From contig CAJUGL010000006.1 in assembly GCA_910586515.1 (NCBI GenBank), positions 24,942 to 88,941 of the forward strand: 64,000 nucleotides of DNA, written 5' to 3'. The notes under the pieces were generated by a model. The model was not told where the DNA came from. It did no database searches and saw nothing but the letters and a program-made list of their open reading frames with translations. Positions 8,962 through 18,025 of the stretch are shown here, piece after piece. Source of the DNA: an uncultured Acetatifactor sp. Its GTDB lineage: Bacteria; Bacillota; Clostridia; Lachnospirales; Lachnospiraceae. Every line of letters starts with the position of its first letter. Positions within the stretch are counted from its first letter, which is position 1. The position numbers and the translations under genes are program-made.

Positions 8962-11900
8962 TTAATTGCCTGCGCTGCTGCCGAAATTGATCTTCGGCAG
9001 TTCATTCGGCATATCCACGAACAGGGTGTCGCTGACCAGTCTCTGCCCCTCGTTGGTTTCAGCATTGTTCACCCGGTACAGCTCCGCGCGCACTTTCGTT
9101 ATTTTCTCCAGATCTATATTCTGATCCGGCTCTACCCAGTAAATCCATGTGCCCTCCGACACATCCTGAATATTGCCCGTATCCGGTACGTCCGCCAGAA
9201 TAATCTGCTGCGCCTTGAGGTGACCGTCCCCATCTACTCCTCCCACAACATTGCCGTCCTGGTCAAACAGGATCAGAGAGTTGTAGGCCGGGTTGCCCTT
9301 ATAGCTGCCCGTAAAGATAACGGAACCTGCGGGAATGACATCTCCCTCATTCTTACCGTAACGGTAATCCGCGCCCAGTTCGCCGATGGCCGGAATTCCG
9401 TCTTCGCGGCGGAAGTCCACATGGTCGCCGGTAGCGCCCAGTACATCCAGCTCAGAGATGAATACCGGAGCCCCCGAGGCAGTCTCCAGAATCAGCTTCA
9501 CCGCGCCTGTGTCATAAGTGCCCACATACTTCTGGTCATCATTTGCAAAGTAAATGGTGCTTGTATTAAATGTTCTCTCCTCAGTCTGGTCCTCTCCCAG
9601 CGTCACGGTTCCCTGCACGGTACCCTTGATGCCGTCCGCAAAGTTCCCCTTGGCCGCGGTCTTCCAGCCGTCAGCGGTCTGCACCTGAATCTCGTATTTG
9701 GGCATAGTACCGTCTCCTGAAGTGTACTTAAAGCCCGCAACGGTAAGGTTCTTGTTGAACTCCAGCAGAATCTCCGGATGCGTTGCCTTTGCCGTGCCTT
9801 CATAGACTGTGCCGGCATTGCCGTCAATCATCAGCAGAGCAGGATCCTCTGTCTCAGGCGTACACAGCGTTCCGTTGCCGGATGTTCCGCCTGTCTCGCC
9901 CTTTGCCGTCAGATTCGTGGTTTTGATGGTCCAGAACGCTTTCTCCTGAGAACCGTCGTTCTCTATCTTCACCGCATCCACGCGCTTAGCCGCCGAGCGG
10001 TTGAGATATTTATCCACCACTGATATTTCGTACCAAACCATACGGTTGTTCATGTAAACCGTGTCGGTGAAGGTTGACTGTGTAGTAAAGCCTACCGGCG
10101 CCTTCTCCACATCTCCGCCGGAAACCGTGCATCTGACTATCTCATAGCCCAGCACATCCGCCGAAGGAATGTTTTTGGAACCAAGCTCGATCTTCACCTG
10201 ATTTGCGTTGCCGGGAACCACTGCCGCCTTCACGGTATCCGCCACGGCCTCTGTCGTACCATCAGTACTGAGTCCGCTCTCGCCATTCGTCAGCGCATAC
10301 ACACGGGAATCATCGCACACATAGTAGATGGCTCTGGTTTCCTTTTCAAACTGCGACGCATACGCCACGGTGCCTTCGTCCGGTTCCAGACCCCAGCGCC
10401 GGAAGAAATCCAGTATATCCTTCCCGGCCGCCGCGCAGGCAAGACGCATGAAATCCTGCTCCTTGTCTCCCGCCAGCTTCAGTCCGCCGGGCGCCTTTGA
10501 GGGCGTTCTTGCGTACGTATCCACCCTGGCAAAGAACAGATTGGCAAGCTGCTCATTATAGTCCGCGTAGGTCTTGTAATTAAACCCTTTGTCATAGGCC
10601 AAGTGGAGCTGCCAATACATGGCCAGATGCACACTGCCCTTCGCATTCGACGTCACCCTCTCATAGATGCTGTCGTAATTATAGCGGAAGCTTTCATTGG
10701 TATCTTTCCCCTGAGCCAGCTGCGAATAGTAATTGTTGGTCACCTCCGCCACCGCGTAAGCGCCCTGGTTGATGCAGTGCCCGATCTCATGGGCCACACC
10801 CCATCCGAAATACAAACCGCTCTGGTACATGCCCGAACTGTCTGCCACCACCGGCTTTGCCGTCACCATTCCGGTAGCGGAACCCCACTCTATACCGATG
10901 TGGTTGCCCGAAGCATACATAAACGCGCCGGAGAACATTCTCTGATAACGGATATTCAGATGTCCCTTGGGAAGCTGATCCTTCTCCTCCGGAGCACTGC
11001 TGTTCAATCCCTTGTGCTGGTAGAACAGATACATCATATCTTCCATGGCCTGCAGGGAATCCGACAGCTTCTCAGCCATACCGCCGACGGAACCGCTGCC
11101 CAAACCTGCCAGAATCTGCTGCGCCGGCAGAGACAGCATCATGTTATCCATCATGATATCCGAAGCGCCCAATATACAATTCCCCTTGTCATACCCATAA
11201 TTCACCTGACTGTTTTCCGAACCCTTGTGGAATTGGTTGTGCGCGCCCTCAATGCCGCCCACAAAGGTACTCAGCTCTTCCACATAAGCTCTTATCCTGG
11301 ACATTCTCTCTTCTCCGGAAGTCCGGTACAGATCCAGCATGGGCACTCTGACGCCGCCCCCTACGCGCACGGCATACTGATCAGACGCACTGGCAGAACC
11401 AGAGTACTGAACATACAGCGCTCCGCCGCCCTCCACGCCCGACAGGCTTCCGATCTTGGGCACGGTGATCTTGTTGGCCCCTACCTTCAGCGTACCTGCG
11501 CTGGCAAACATGGGGCTGGACTCCGAATGGTACTGTGTGGCAATCAGCTGGAGTTCAGTGCTTTCTCCTGTCTTCTTGCTGGCATGTCCGACGTAGACGA
11601 TAATCTCTTCCTGCGCCCCCGCGACTACGCCCAGAGGCTGCCATGCGTTGATTCCGCCGAATCCTCTGCCCGCATCCCTGGTGGTGATTCCGCTGTGAAC
11701 GCTGATCACATTGCCCAGCTTCCGGTTATTCAGAAGCTCTTCCGCATTCTTCAGCTCAATCTCCAGCACGGCCAGATCCGGATGGTACTCGCCGCTGATG
11801 GGATCAATGGTATTCAGCTTCACCCGCAAGTCGTCGATAGTCTTCTGGGTTACCTCCGGCTTCAGCGTCATATGAAGGTCATCCCCGTAAATGGCCATGA

Positions 11901-14601
11901 TCTCTTCCGTCAGTTCATCAAAGTAATAGAAATACACTTCCGCCACGGTAATGGTTCCGCTGGCCGAATACCGCGCAAGACCAAACTGCAGCTTCTTCAC
12001 ATTGGCCGGCTCAGGGAGCTTCGCCACATAGTAGATCTTGTTGTTGGCATCCGTCCTTCTCTGGAAAGAACATTGCCCCTTGTCAAGAAAGGTTTCTTTC
12101 CCCGTATCATCCCAGTAACGCACCTTCAGATAAGATAAACCGGTGTCTCCGGATGACAGATCATAGAAGGCAAAAGTATCCATATAATAGGCCTGGTCAA
12201 ACTCATAAGTAATGCCCTGGTTATATCCCAGATTGTTAAATCCGCCGATATCCCAGGTAGCCGCATAGAAATGAGAGGTGGGGTTTTTATCCACGGTTCC
12301 CCATGCGGTTCCCTTCTCTGTGTCAAAAGGACTCTCTTTCATCTCATAGCCGGTGACTGCGCTGATAATGTGCGCCCCCTTCTCGCCCTCTCCCCCTACG
12401 TTGATCAGGTTGTATTTGGGCATCACCGCCGGATTGAGATCCGTGGTTCTGGCGGAAGCCTGCAGAGACGGTCCGCTCTCTCCCAGCTCATTCACACCGG
12501 TAAGATAGACAATATACTCTTCCAGATCTTCCAGGTCGAAAATGGTATAGCTGGTTCTGTCCTTGATTCCCTCAATCTTTTGGAAACTGTCCTCCCCGGC
12601 CTTCTTGTAAAACAGATTATAGCTGAGGGTATCCTTCATCTTCTTCCAGGAGACAACGATACTCTTGTATCCTCCGCTGGCGCTTACATTGTCCGGTTTG
12701 TCCGGCTTCTTGGTGGGCTTGGGCTCTGCCGTTACCGCCTCGCTGTATCCGCTGCGCCAGGTGCCGTTTACGGACTGAACCCTCACCGTGTATGTTGTAT
12801 AATTCACCAGCTCTTTTCCGCCGAAGGAAGTCACCGTATAGGCATTGGAAGCCACCATCACGGTCTCTGTCTTTCCGCCTTCGGATATCTCCACCTCGTA
12901 GCCTGTCACGTTGACACAGGGATCCCAGGTCAGACTGATGGACTTGCTGCCCGCTTCAGCCTTCAGCTTCTCCGGAATATCCATCTTCGGCTCCGGAATA
13001 CGGTTCTCCATATCGTTGACAAACTCCACTTTGGAGATTTCCGCCAGATTCGTATTCTTCTTCATGCCGGTAATGGTCAGCGTAACCTTCTTCACCGCAA
13101 TCTGTCCGCCCAGGTCAACCCAGAGATTGCCGTTGGCATCCCGCATTACCGTCACTCTGGACTCTGCCACGAGTTCAAGTTCCCCCGAATTCACGTAAAT
13201 CTCTTCGGTCTGTTCTTTTCCGTCCGCGTCTATGTAGACAATGTCAATCTTTGCCTTGTCTATGGAATTGCCTTCCCCTGCCTGATTATTATTGCCGGTC
13301 TCAATAATGATTCCTCCGGCGGCAGGAGCGTTCATTGCCACATTAAACTCTATCACCACAGGATTGGCATCGGAGATCTCTCCTCCTCCTGCAGGACTCA
13401 GGCTGACGCTTCCTTCCCCTGTCAGAAGATCCGCAAGATTTCCTGACACAGTCGTACCTGCTCCGGCCGCGGGCGTGATGGCCGCTATCGGAATAAATGT
13501 CTCGACGGTTGCCGTGGTATGTCTGGACAGCCCCTCGTAACCCTTGACAAAATACTCCAGGTCTACCAGGTCTACCCTGCCGTCGCCGTTCAGATCCGCA
13601 GCCGCGGCGCCGGTTCCCCTGCCTTCGATGGCATCCACCAAAGCCGCCCTGTCTGTCTCGTCAATCCTGCCGTCGCCGTTGACATCACCCACCAGCAGCA
13701 CGCCGGGATGGTTTCCACCCTCCTCGTAGACAATCTTTTTCGAGTTCACAAAACCGGTCATCAGAGTAACCGCATATCCTTTGCCCTGCACCTGAATACT
13801 CTGGCTGTACGTGGCAAAGCCTTTTCCGGATACCGTCAGGGTATATGTCCCGTCCGCCAGGCCGGCAAAGCTTACACTGCCCCTGTCCGCCTCCTTCTCC
13901 TTCAGCTGAATGGTCTGGGTCTGAGCCTGCCCGGCTTCATTTGTCAGGCTTACAATAAAGCTCTCACTGTTATACAGTGTCAATGCGGATCCGATCGTCA
14001 CATCCACCTGACCCATAGCTCCCCCCACAACCGCTCCGCCGGGCGTAGCCGTAGGCGCCTCTGTCGTCATCGGAGGCGCAGTAGTCGCCGCCGGCGACGT
14101 AGGTCCCACTGTAGGCGGAGCTGTGGTCACCTGCGGAGACGCAGTCGCTCCCGCCGGCGGCGCTGTGGTCACCTGCGGAGACGCGGTCGCTCCTGCCGGC
14201 GGCGCTGTGGTCACCTGCGGAGACGCAGTCGCTCCTGCCGGCGGCGCTGTGGTCACCTGCGGAGACGCGGTCGCTTCTGCCGGCGGTGCAGGCTCCACTG
14301 TCGGAGACTGCGTAGGTGTGTCCAAAATGTCATCATTTCCGTCACCGGAGACAGTGTTGTCCTCACTTCCTTCTCCCGGTATAGGCGCACCTGGCCCTTC
14401 TTCCCGGTCAGCATTTCCCGCGGTGCTGCCCCCCGGCGCCGCAGGCGCCCCCAGTCCTCCGTCTTCTGCCGCATCGGTCTGCCCGGAGGAATCTCCGGTT
14501 CCCTGTTCTGTCGACGGCGCTGTGCCCGATACCGCGTAAACCGTAAAACCTGCGCAGACTACCAGTATCACCGCCAACAACATTGCGATTCTTCTCTTCA
14601 T
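8962..14601 (-). CDS. secreted M60-like metallopeptidase with dockerin
   Basis: This 1,879-residue protein has, in order: a signal peptide (KRRIAMLLAVILVVCAGFTV); a Thr/Pro linker with four 14-residue repeats; a prealbumin-like beta domain (about 205-285); a type I dockerin with two loops (GDVNGDGRIDETD and DLNGDGRVDLVD, about 302-358); a discoidin-like region; two fibronectin III domains (about 545-720); a second discoidin-like domain; and a catalytic M60/enhancin-like domain with HEIGH near 1271 followed by a downstream Glu. About 500 further residues include another carbohydrate-binding-like region. M60 enzymes cleave O-glycosylated mucins. The start with AAAGGACAAGAGT before ATG at 14601 is preferred over one eight codons upstream, which lacks a site. 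It is co-directional with the cohesin-like gene. Confidence 0.87.
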   Translation of the reverse strand: MKRRIAMLLAVILVVCAGFTVYAVSGTAPSTEQGTGDSSGQTDAAEDGGLGAPAAPGGSTAGNADREEGPGAPIPGEGSEDNTVSGDGNDDILDTPTQSPTVEPAPPAEATASPQVTTAPPAGATASPQVTTAPPAGATASPQVTTAPPAGATASPQVTTAPPTVGPTSPAATTAPPMTTEAPTATPGGAVVGGAMGQVDVTIGSALTLYNSESFIVSLTNEAGQAQTQTIQLKEKEADRGSVSFAGLADGTYTLTVSGKGFATYSQSIQVQGKGYAVTLMTGFVNSKKIVYEEGGNHPGVLLVGDVNGDGRIDETDRAALVDAIEGRGTGAAAADLNGDGRVDLVDLEYFVKGYEGLSRHTTATVETFIPIAAITPAAGAGTTVSGNLADLLTGEGSVSLSPAGGGEISDANPVVIEFNVAMNAPAAGGIIIETGNNNQAGEGNSIDKAKIDIVYIDADGKEQTEEIYVNSGELELVAESRVTVMRDANGNLWVDLGGQIAVKKVTLTITGMKKNTNLAEISKVEFVNDMENRIPEPKMDIPEKLKAEAGSKSISLTWDPCVNVTGYEVEISEGGKTETVMVASNAYTVTSFGGKELVNYTTYTVRVQSVNGTWRSGYSEAVTAEPKPTKKPDKPDNVSASGGYKSIVVSWKKMKDTLSYNLFYKKAGEDSFQKIEGIKDRTSYTIFDLEDLEEYIVYLTGVNELGESGPSLQASARTTDLNPAVMPKYNLINVGGEGEKGAHIISAVTGYEMKESPFDTEKGTAWGTVDKNPTSHFYAATWDIGGFNNLGYNQGITYEFDQAYYMDTFAFYDLSSGDTGLSYLKVRYWDDTGKETFLDKGQCSFQRRTDANNKIYYVAKLPEPANVKKLQFGLARYSASGTITVAEVYFYYFDELTEEIMAIYGDDLHMTLKPEVTQKTIDDLRVKLNTIDPISGEYHPDLAVLEIELKNAEELLNNRKLGNVISVHSGITTRDAGRGFGGINAWQPLGVVAGAQEEIIVYVGHASKKTGESTELQLIATQYHSESSPMFASAGTLKVGANKITVPKIGSLSGVEGGGALYVQYSGSASASDQYAVRVGGGVRVPMLDLYRTSGEERMSRIRAYVEELSTFVGGIEGAHNQFHKGSENSQVNYGYDKGNCILGASDIMMDNMMLSLPAQQILAGLGSGSVGGMAEKLSDSLQAMEDMMYLFYQHKGLNSSAPEEKDQLPKGHLNIRYQRMFSGAFMYASGNHIGIEWGSATGMVTAKPVVADSSGMYQSGLYFGWGVAHEIGHCINQGAYAVAEVTNNYYSQLAQGKDTNESFRYNYDSIYERVTSNAKGSVHLAMYWQLHLAYDKGFNYKTYADYNEQLANLFFARVDTYARTPSKAPGGLKLAGDKEQDFMRLACAAAGKDILDFFRRWGLEPDEGTVAYASQFEKETRAIYYVCDDSRVYALTNGESGLSTDGTTEAVADTVKAAVVPGNANQVKIELGSKNIPSADVLGYEIVRCTVSGGDVEKAPVGFTTQSTFTDTVYMNNRMVWYEISVVDKYLNRSAAKRVDAVKIENDGSQEKAFWTIKTTNLTAKGETGGTSGNGTLCTPETEDPALLMIDGNAGTVYEGTAKATHPEILLEFNKNLTVAGFKYTSGDGTMPKYEIQVQTADGWKTAAKGNFADGIKGTVQGTVTLGEDQTEERTFNTSTIYFANDDQKYVGTYDTGAVKLILETASGAPVFISELDVLGATGDHVDFRREDGIPAIGELGADYRYGKNEGDVIPAGSVIFTGSYKGNPAYNSLILFDQDGNVVGGVDGDGHLKAQQIILADVPDTGNIQDVSEGTWIYWVEPDQNIDLEKITKVRAELYRVNNAETNEGQRLVSDTLFVDMPNELPKINFGSSAGN
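14115..14286 (-). repeat. 42-bp tandem repeats in the M60 linker
   Basis: Four near-identical 42-bp units, with starts near 14121, 14163, 14205 and 14247, encode repeated TASPQVTTAPPAG blocks. Differences are single silent or conservative changes, so the array is recent. Confidence 0.9.
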
Positions 14602-14832
14602 ACTCTTGTCCTTCCCTTTCCCCATTACTCAGCAGCAGAAAACGGTTGAACCGGCTTCCCTCTCTCCCGTCAGAAGCTATCCCCTTAAAAACTCTCCTCT
14701 CAGAAGCGCTCTGAAGCCTGTCCTGACGAATCTGCTGTCCCGGACCCCAATGCGGATCACGTTCTGCCCCGCCAATCAAAATGATCCGTAGAACATGACT
14801 GTGAATCGTAACAGTCACCTATGTCTGCCATA

Positions 14833-14861
14833 ATTATACATGGAAACCTCCCTCCTTGCAA
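14833..14861 (-). promoter_or_regulatory. promoter of the M60/cohesin operon
   Basis: Minus-strand TTGCAA (14861-14856), 17-base spacer, TATAAT (14838-14833). The predicted start near 14826 leaves a 225-base leader that can fold: a GACTGT/ACAGTC hairpin, and CGGATCA pairing with TGATCCG with a GTTCT/AGAAC pairing interleaved. I do not recognise a known riboswitch in it. Confidence 0.75.
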
Positions 14862-14990
14862 CGAAAATTGTCATTTTGTAAACAAATAAATGGCTTTACA
14901 AATGGCTTAAAATAGCCGTTTTCAGGCACTTGGTATCAATTTGGCATATCATGTATTTGCCATATATCACACACCACAATATGTTGAAAA

Positions 14991-15042
14991 AAACAAAAAA
15001 TGACACGAGAGTCGTTTTTCTCAAAGTGACGCCCGTGTCATG
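14991..15042 (-). terminator. terminator after the 67-residue protein
   Basis: ATGACACG and CGTGTCAT pair over a 26-base loop, and on the minus strand the stem runs into TTTTTTGTTTTTTT. It would end the transcript coming from aguA-aguB and the small gene. Confidence 0.8.
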
Positions 15043-15140
15043 TTGCTTTTTGTAATTTTATATATATAGTTTCTTTATTCCGTTTTTATTGTCTACGCAT
15101 TGTTTTTCAGTCCGAGCTGCATACCTTAAATTATGCCGAA

Positions 15141-15344
15141 TTACTCCAATACATCAAAAGGCGTTCCGCATGCCCAGGGGCTTCCCACATCACAGCGGCC
15201 GTGATGGTACCGACGGGACACCACCTCCCCTGCGCCCTCAACCACCTCAATGCTGACCCGGCTTTCCTCCGCCCTGGCACAGCCGTCCAGTAAAGCCACA
15301 AGCGCATCCACGTCCGCATTCGTATAAAGCTTATCTTTGCTCAT
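15141..15344 (-). CDS. small conserved hypothetical protein, 67 residues
   Basis: A short soluble protein starting MSKDKLYTNADVDALVALL. Its end is rich in His, Cys and Trp (RRYHHGRCDVGSPWACGTPF), with two cysteines ten residues apart that might bind metal or form a disulfide. GGAGG seven bases before the ATG supports it. It lies 114 bp after aguB and just before a strong terminator, so it may be the last gene of that transcript. I know of similar small proteins in related genomes only as hypotheticals. Function unknown. Confidence 0.65.
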   Translation of the reverse strand: MSKDKLYTNADVDALVALLDGCARAEESRVSIEVVEGAGEVVSRRYHHGRCDVGSPWACGTPFDVLE

Positions 15345-15364
15345 TTCCGATTCCTCCCTGCCGT

Positions 15365-15434
15365 CCCATCCGAACTATTCCGTCATACAGCTCGGATCTT
15401 CTGTCCCGAAACAGGCCCCGGCTGAAACGCATCT
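15365..15434. repeat. partial duplicate of the aguB 3' end
   Basis: This 70-bp stretch matches 15463-15532, the last codons of aguB, at about 65 of 70 bases. The two copies are 98 bp apart as direct repeats, a sign of a small tandem duplication that left a non-coding copy. Confidence 0.9.
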
Positions 15435-15458
15435 ACCTTATCCTATCTTATCCTACGC

Positions 15459-16397
15459 TTATCCCATCCTGACTATTCCGTCATACAGCTCGGGTCTCCT
15501 GTCCCGAAACAGGCCCCAGCTGAAACGCATCTCCTTTATGGCCTCCAGGTCAAAGGTGTGCAGAATCACTTTCTCTGCCGTCCTGCCTGCATCCTCCAGA
15601 ATCTCCCCGGTTTCATCGGTAATAAAAGAAGAACCGTAAAAAGTAAGAGAGGAGGACTGGCCTCCGTTTTCCGGAGATGGCTTCACCTGCTCTTCCCCAA
15701 TGCGGTTGGCGGCAATCACCGGCACCACATTCGCGGCGGCATGGCCCTGCATGCAGCGGCGCCAGTGGGGCATACTGTCACAGGCAATGATGGGTTCTGA
15801 ACCGATGGCAGTAGGATAAAGCAAGAGCTGAGCTCCCGCCAGGGCCATACATCTGGCCGCCTCCGGGAACCACTGATCCCAGCAAATGCCTACGCCGATC
15901 CTTCCCCAGGCTGTATCCCACACCCGAAAACCTGTATTTCCCGGTGCAAAATAAAACTTCTCCTGATAGTAATGATCGTCCGGAATATGGGTCTTGCGAT
16001 ATGTGCCAAGAATCTGACCGTCCGAGTCAATCATTGCCACGGTGTTGTAAGTCACATTTCCATCCCGTTCAAAAAAGCTCACCGGAAGCACCACCCCCAG
16101 TTCGGCAGCCAATTTCCGCAGGCAGCCCACCGCAGGACTTTCTGTCAGAGGCATGGCCAGCCTGTAGGAGTCATAGTTCCTCTCCTGGCAAAAATACCAT
16201 GTCTCAAAAAGCTCCGGCAGCAAAATAATCTGCGCGCCTTTCGCCGCAGCCTCCCGCACCCGCTCTACGGCCGCTTCCAGATTCTCCTCCCGGGAACGAT
16301 TACAGTACATTTGTACTGCCGCCACGGTAACACATCCGCTTTTATCGGGCCTTTCCTTCCGCTTTCCCTCCTCTGGATTCACACAGGCTTCCGCCAT
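15459..16397 (-). CDS. aguB: N-carbamoylputrescine amidase
   Basis: A nitrilase-superfamily protein of 312 residues with the Glu-Lys-Cys triad: Glu in LLPELFETW, Lys in YRKTHIPDDHYY, Cys in GICWDQWFPEAAR. The sequence around these residues fits N-carbamoylputrescine amidase, which converts carbamoylputrescine to putrescine, CO2 and ammonia. It follows aguA after 66 bp on the same strand, so arginine-derived agmatine is turned into putrescine by the pair. GAGGGAAGAGAC precedes the ATG. The first ~20 residues are charged and may be dispensable; MY-type internal starts lack better sites. Confidence 0.93.
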   Translation of the reverse strand: MAEACVNPEEGKRKERPDKSGCVTVAAVQMYCNRSREENLEAAVERVREAAAKGAQIILLPELFETWYFCQERNYDSYRLAMPLTESPAVGCLRKLAAELGVVLPVSFFERDGNVTYNTVAMIDSDGQILGTYRKTHIPDDHYYQEKFYFAPGNTGFRVWDTAWGRIGVGICWDQWFPEAARCMALAGAQLLLYPTAIGSEPIIACDSMPHWRRCMQGHAAANVVPVIAANRIGEEQVKPSPENGGQSSSLTFYGSSFITDETGEILEDAGRTAEKVILHTFDLEAIKEMRFSWGLFRDRRPELYDGIVRMG

Positions 16398-16463
16398 GTC
16401 TCTTCCCTCTCTTTCTTATTATAATCGTCTACCGAAACTTCCGTTCCGCCTTCCGCGCTTTTC

Positions 16464-17558
16464 TTATTTCGGTATCTGCTGGGTTATACAGTGGATATTC
16501 CCGCCTCCGATCAAAATATCCCTTGTGTAAATCTGAATAATCTCCCTGTCCGGGAAAAGTTCCCCCAGAACGGCTTTGGCCTCCTCGTCAGCCGGATCCC
16601 CAAAGCCCGGGACCACAATACTCCCGTTGGCGATATAAAAATTCACATAGGAGGCCGCTAACCGTTCACCGGGCGTCCGGACAGGCCCGTCTCCGCAGCA
16701 ATCCAGCCCCTCACATTCCTCCTCGGTAACGGTAACGGGTTTCGGCAGGGGCAGCTTATGTATCCGCAGTTTTCTCCCCCTGGCATCCACTGCCTCTTCC
16801 AAACAGTTCAGGCAGGCTCCGGACATGGCGTACTGCACATCCTCCCTATCCTCCGTCCAGGCCAGCACCACCTCTCCCGGCGCGGTAAATGCGCAGATAT
16901 TATCCACATGGCCATCAGTCTCGTCATTGTATATCCCGCAGGGGAGCCAGATAACCTTGGAAACATTCAGATATTTCTGCAGGTTCTCCTGGATTTGTTC
17001 CCTGCTCAGCTCCGGATTCCGCCCCTTGCCAAGGAGACAGGACTCCGTAACAATGCAGGTCCCCTCCCCGTCCACATGAATCGAGCCTCCCTCCAGAATG
17101 AAGTCCCGCTTGTCATAGATGTCCCTGTCCATCAGGTCGCAAAGCTTTCTCGCCATCTGATTGTCCTTATCCCAGGGAAAATACAGTCCGTCGTAAAGGC
17201 CTCCCCATGCGTTGAATCCCCAGTCTACTCCCCTTATGACACCTGCGTCATTTTTCACAAAGGTGGGCGCATAATCTCTGGCCCAGGCATCATTGCTGGA
17301 CATCTCCACCACTCTGATCTGATCCGGCAGCATTGACCTGGCCTGATCATATTGCCTGCCGCCCGCGCATACCGTCACCTTTTCCGACTTTGCAATGGCC
17401 TCCGCGATCTGCACAAAGGCTTTCCTGGCCGCATAGCCTCCGTACTGCCAGGAGTCGGAGCGCTCCGGAAATATCATGATACAGCCCTCATGCCCCTCAA
17501 ACTCCGCCGGCATGCGGAAACCGTCCGCCGCCGGTGTCGAATTCCTGATTATTTTCAC
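16464..17558 (-). CDS. aguA: agmatine deiminase
   Basis: The product (364 residues) belongs to the guanidino-group-modifying enzyme fold. It has the catalytic Cys near its C-terminus in GGGNIHCITQQIP, the Asp pair and the His in DETDGHVDN, and the substrate region NDAWARDYAPTF. It hydrolyses agmatine to N-carbamoylputrescine and ammonia. A GTG start at 17558 was chosen since GGGGAGGTATTTT lies directly before it; an upstream in-frame ATG has no site. A promoter at 17635-17663 suggests that aguA-aguB form their own transcription unit, apart from the speD-speE genes. Confidence 0.93.
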   Translation of the reverse strand: MKIIRNSTPAADGFRMPAEFEGHEGCIMIFPERSDSWQYGGYAARKAFVQIAEAIAKSEKVTVCAGGRQYDQARSMLPDQIRVVEMSSNDAWARDYAPTFVKNDAGVIRGVDWGFNAWGGLYDGLYFPWDKDNQMARKLCDLMDRDIYDKRDFILEGGSIHVDGEGTCIVTESCLLGKGRNPELSREQIQENLQKYLNVSKVIWLPCGIYNDETDGHVDNICAFTAPGEVVLAWTEDREDVQYAMSGACLNCLEEAVDARGRKLRIHKLPLPKPVTVTEEECEGLDCCGDGPVRTPGERLAASYVNFYIANGSIVVPGFGDPADEEAKAVLGELFPDREIIQIYTRDILIGGGNIHCITQQIPK

Positions 17559-17634
17559 AAAATACCTCCCCTGAACCGCTGTTCCGCCCGCAGTGCTTAT
17601 CCGACTGCCGCCTATATACAACTATTATACAAAG

Positions 17635-17663
17635 ATTTTATAATTCCTTAAGTCCACGGTCAA
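17635..17663 (-). promoter_or_regulatory. promoter of aguA-aguB
   Basis: Minus-strand TTGACC (17663-17658), 17-base spacer, TAAAAT (17640-17635); a second TATAAT-like hexamer follows at 17628-17623. Confidence 0.7.
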
Positions 17664-17689
17664 ACTTTAGACACATTTTTCCAGTATCA

Positions 17690-17970
17690 TAGATTTAACA
17701 ACAATGAAGCTGTTGGATTTTAACAAGAAGGTTAGGGTTCTGTCAGCTTCGCCTACCAACAATACTGCTTCGGCAGTTTTACTATATACCTTTTACGTTT
17801 CATAATTTCTCTTTCTAAGACGGGAGCCCGGCATTTACGCCGGGTTCTTGTCTTATGAGAGAGCTTCTCCGTAATCTGTCAACTGTTTGGAAAGCCTCTG
17901 CCGCGGGAGCAGTCTCTTCTATATAAGAATACTATAAAAATACTACCAGACCCGCTCCCGGCAGTCAATA
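17690..17970. other. structured intergenic stretch, possible small RNA
   Basis: No convincing gene is seen. The stretch has GAAGCTG (17706) complementary to CAGCTTC (near 17743) with TTGG/CCAA interleaved, an ACTGC-TTCG-GCAGT hairpin (near 17762), a strong GCCCGGC/GCCGGGT hairpin framed by AAGAC/GTCTT (17817-17855), and CTGCCGCGGGAGC facing GCTCCCGGCAG (about 17898-17963). A 33-codon frame from the ATG at 17704 has no ribosome binding site. A structured RNA is possible but no class is recognised. Confidence 0.4.
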
Positions 17971-18025
17971 GATTGGCACGAAAATCCCCAGCAATCGCTT
18001 TGACAGCTGTCCGGCGCATCTATCC

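Noticed and set aside
14115..14286. Regular 42-bp repeats, CRISPR-like at first glance
   Set aside because: Units are contiguous without spacers and encode an in-frame Thr/Pro linker.
14602..14826. Cyclic-di-GMP or other known riboswitch before the M60 gene
   Set aside because: The conserved aptamer sequences that I know for c-di-GMP classes I and II are not there.
17704..17805. 33-codon frame starting MKLLDFNKKV on the plus strand
   Set aside because: No ribosome binding site, and it overlaps extensive RNA secondary structure.
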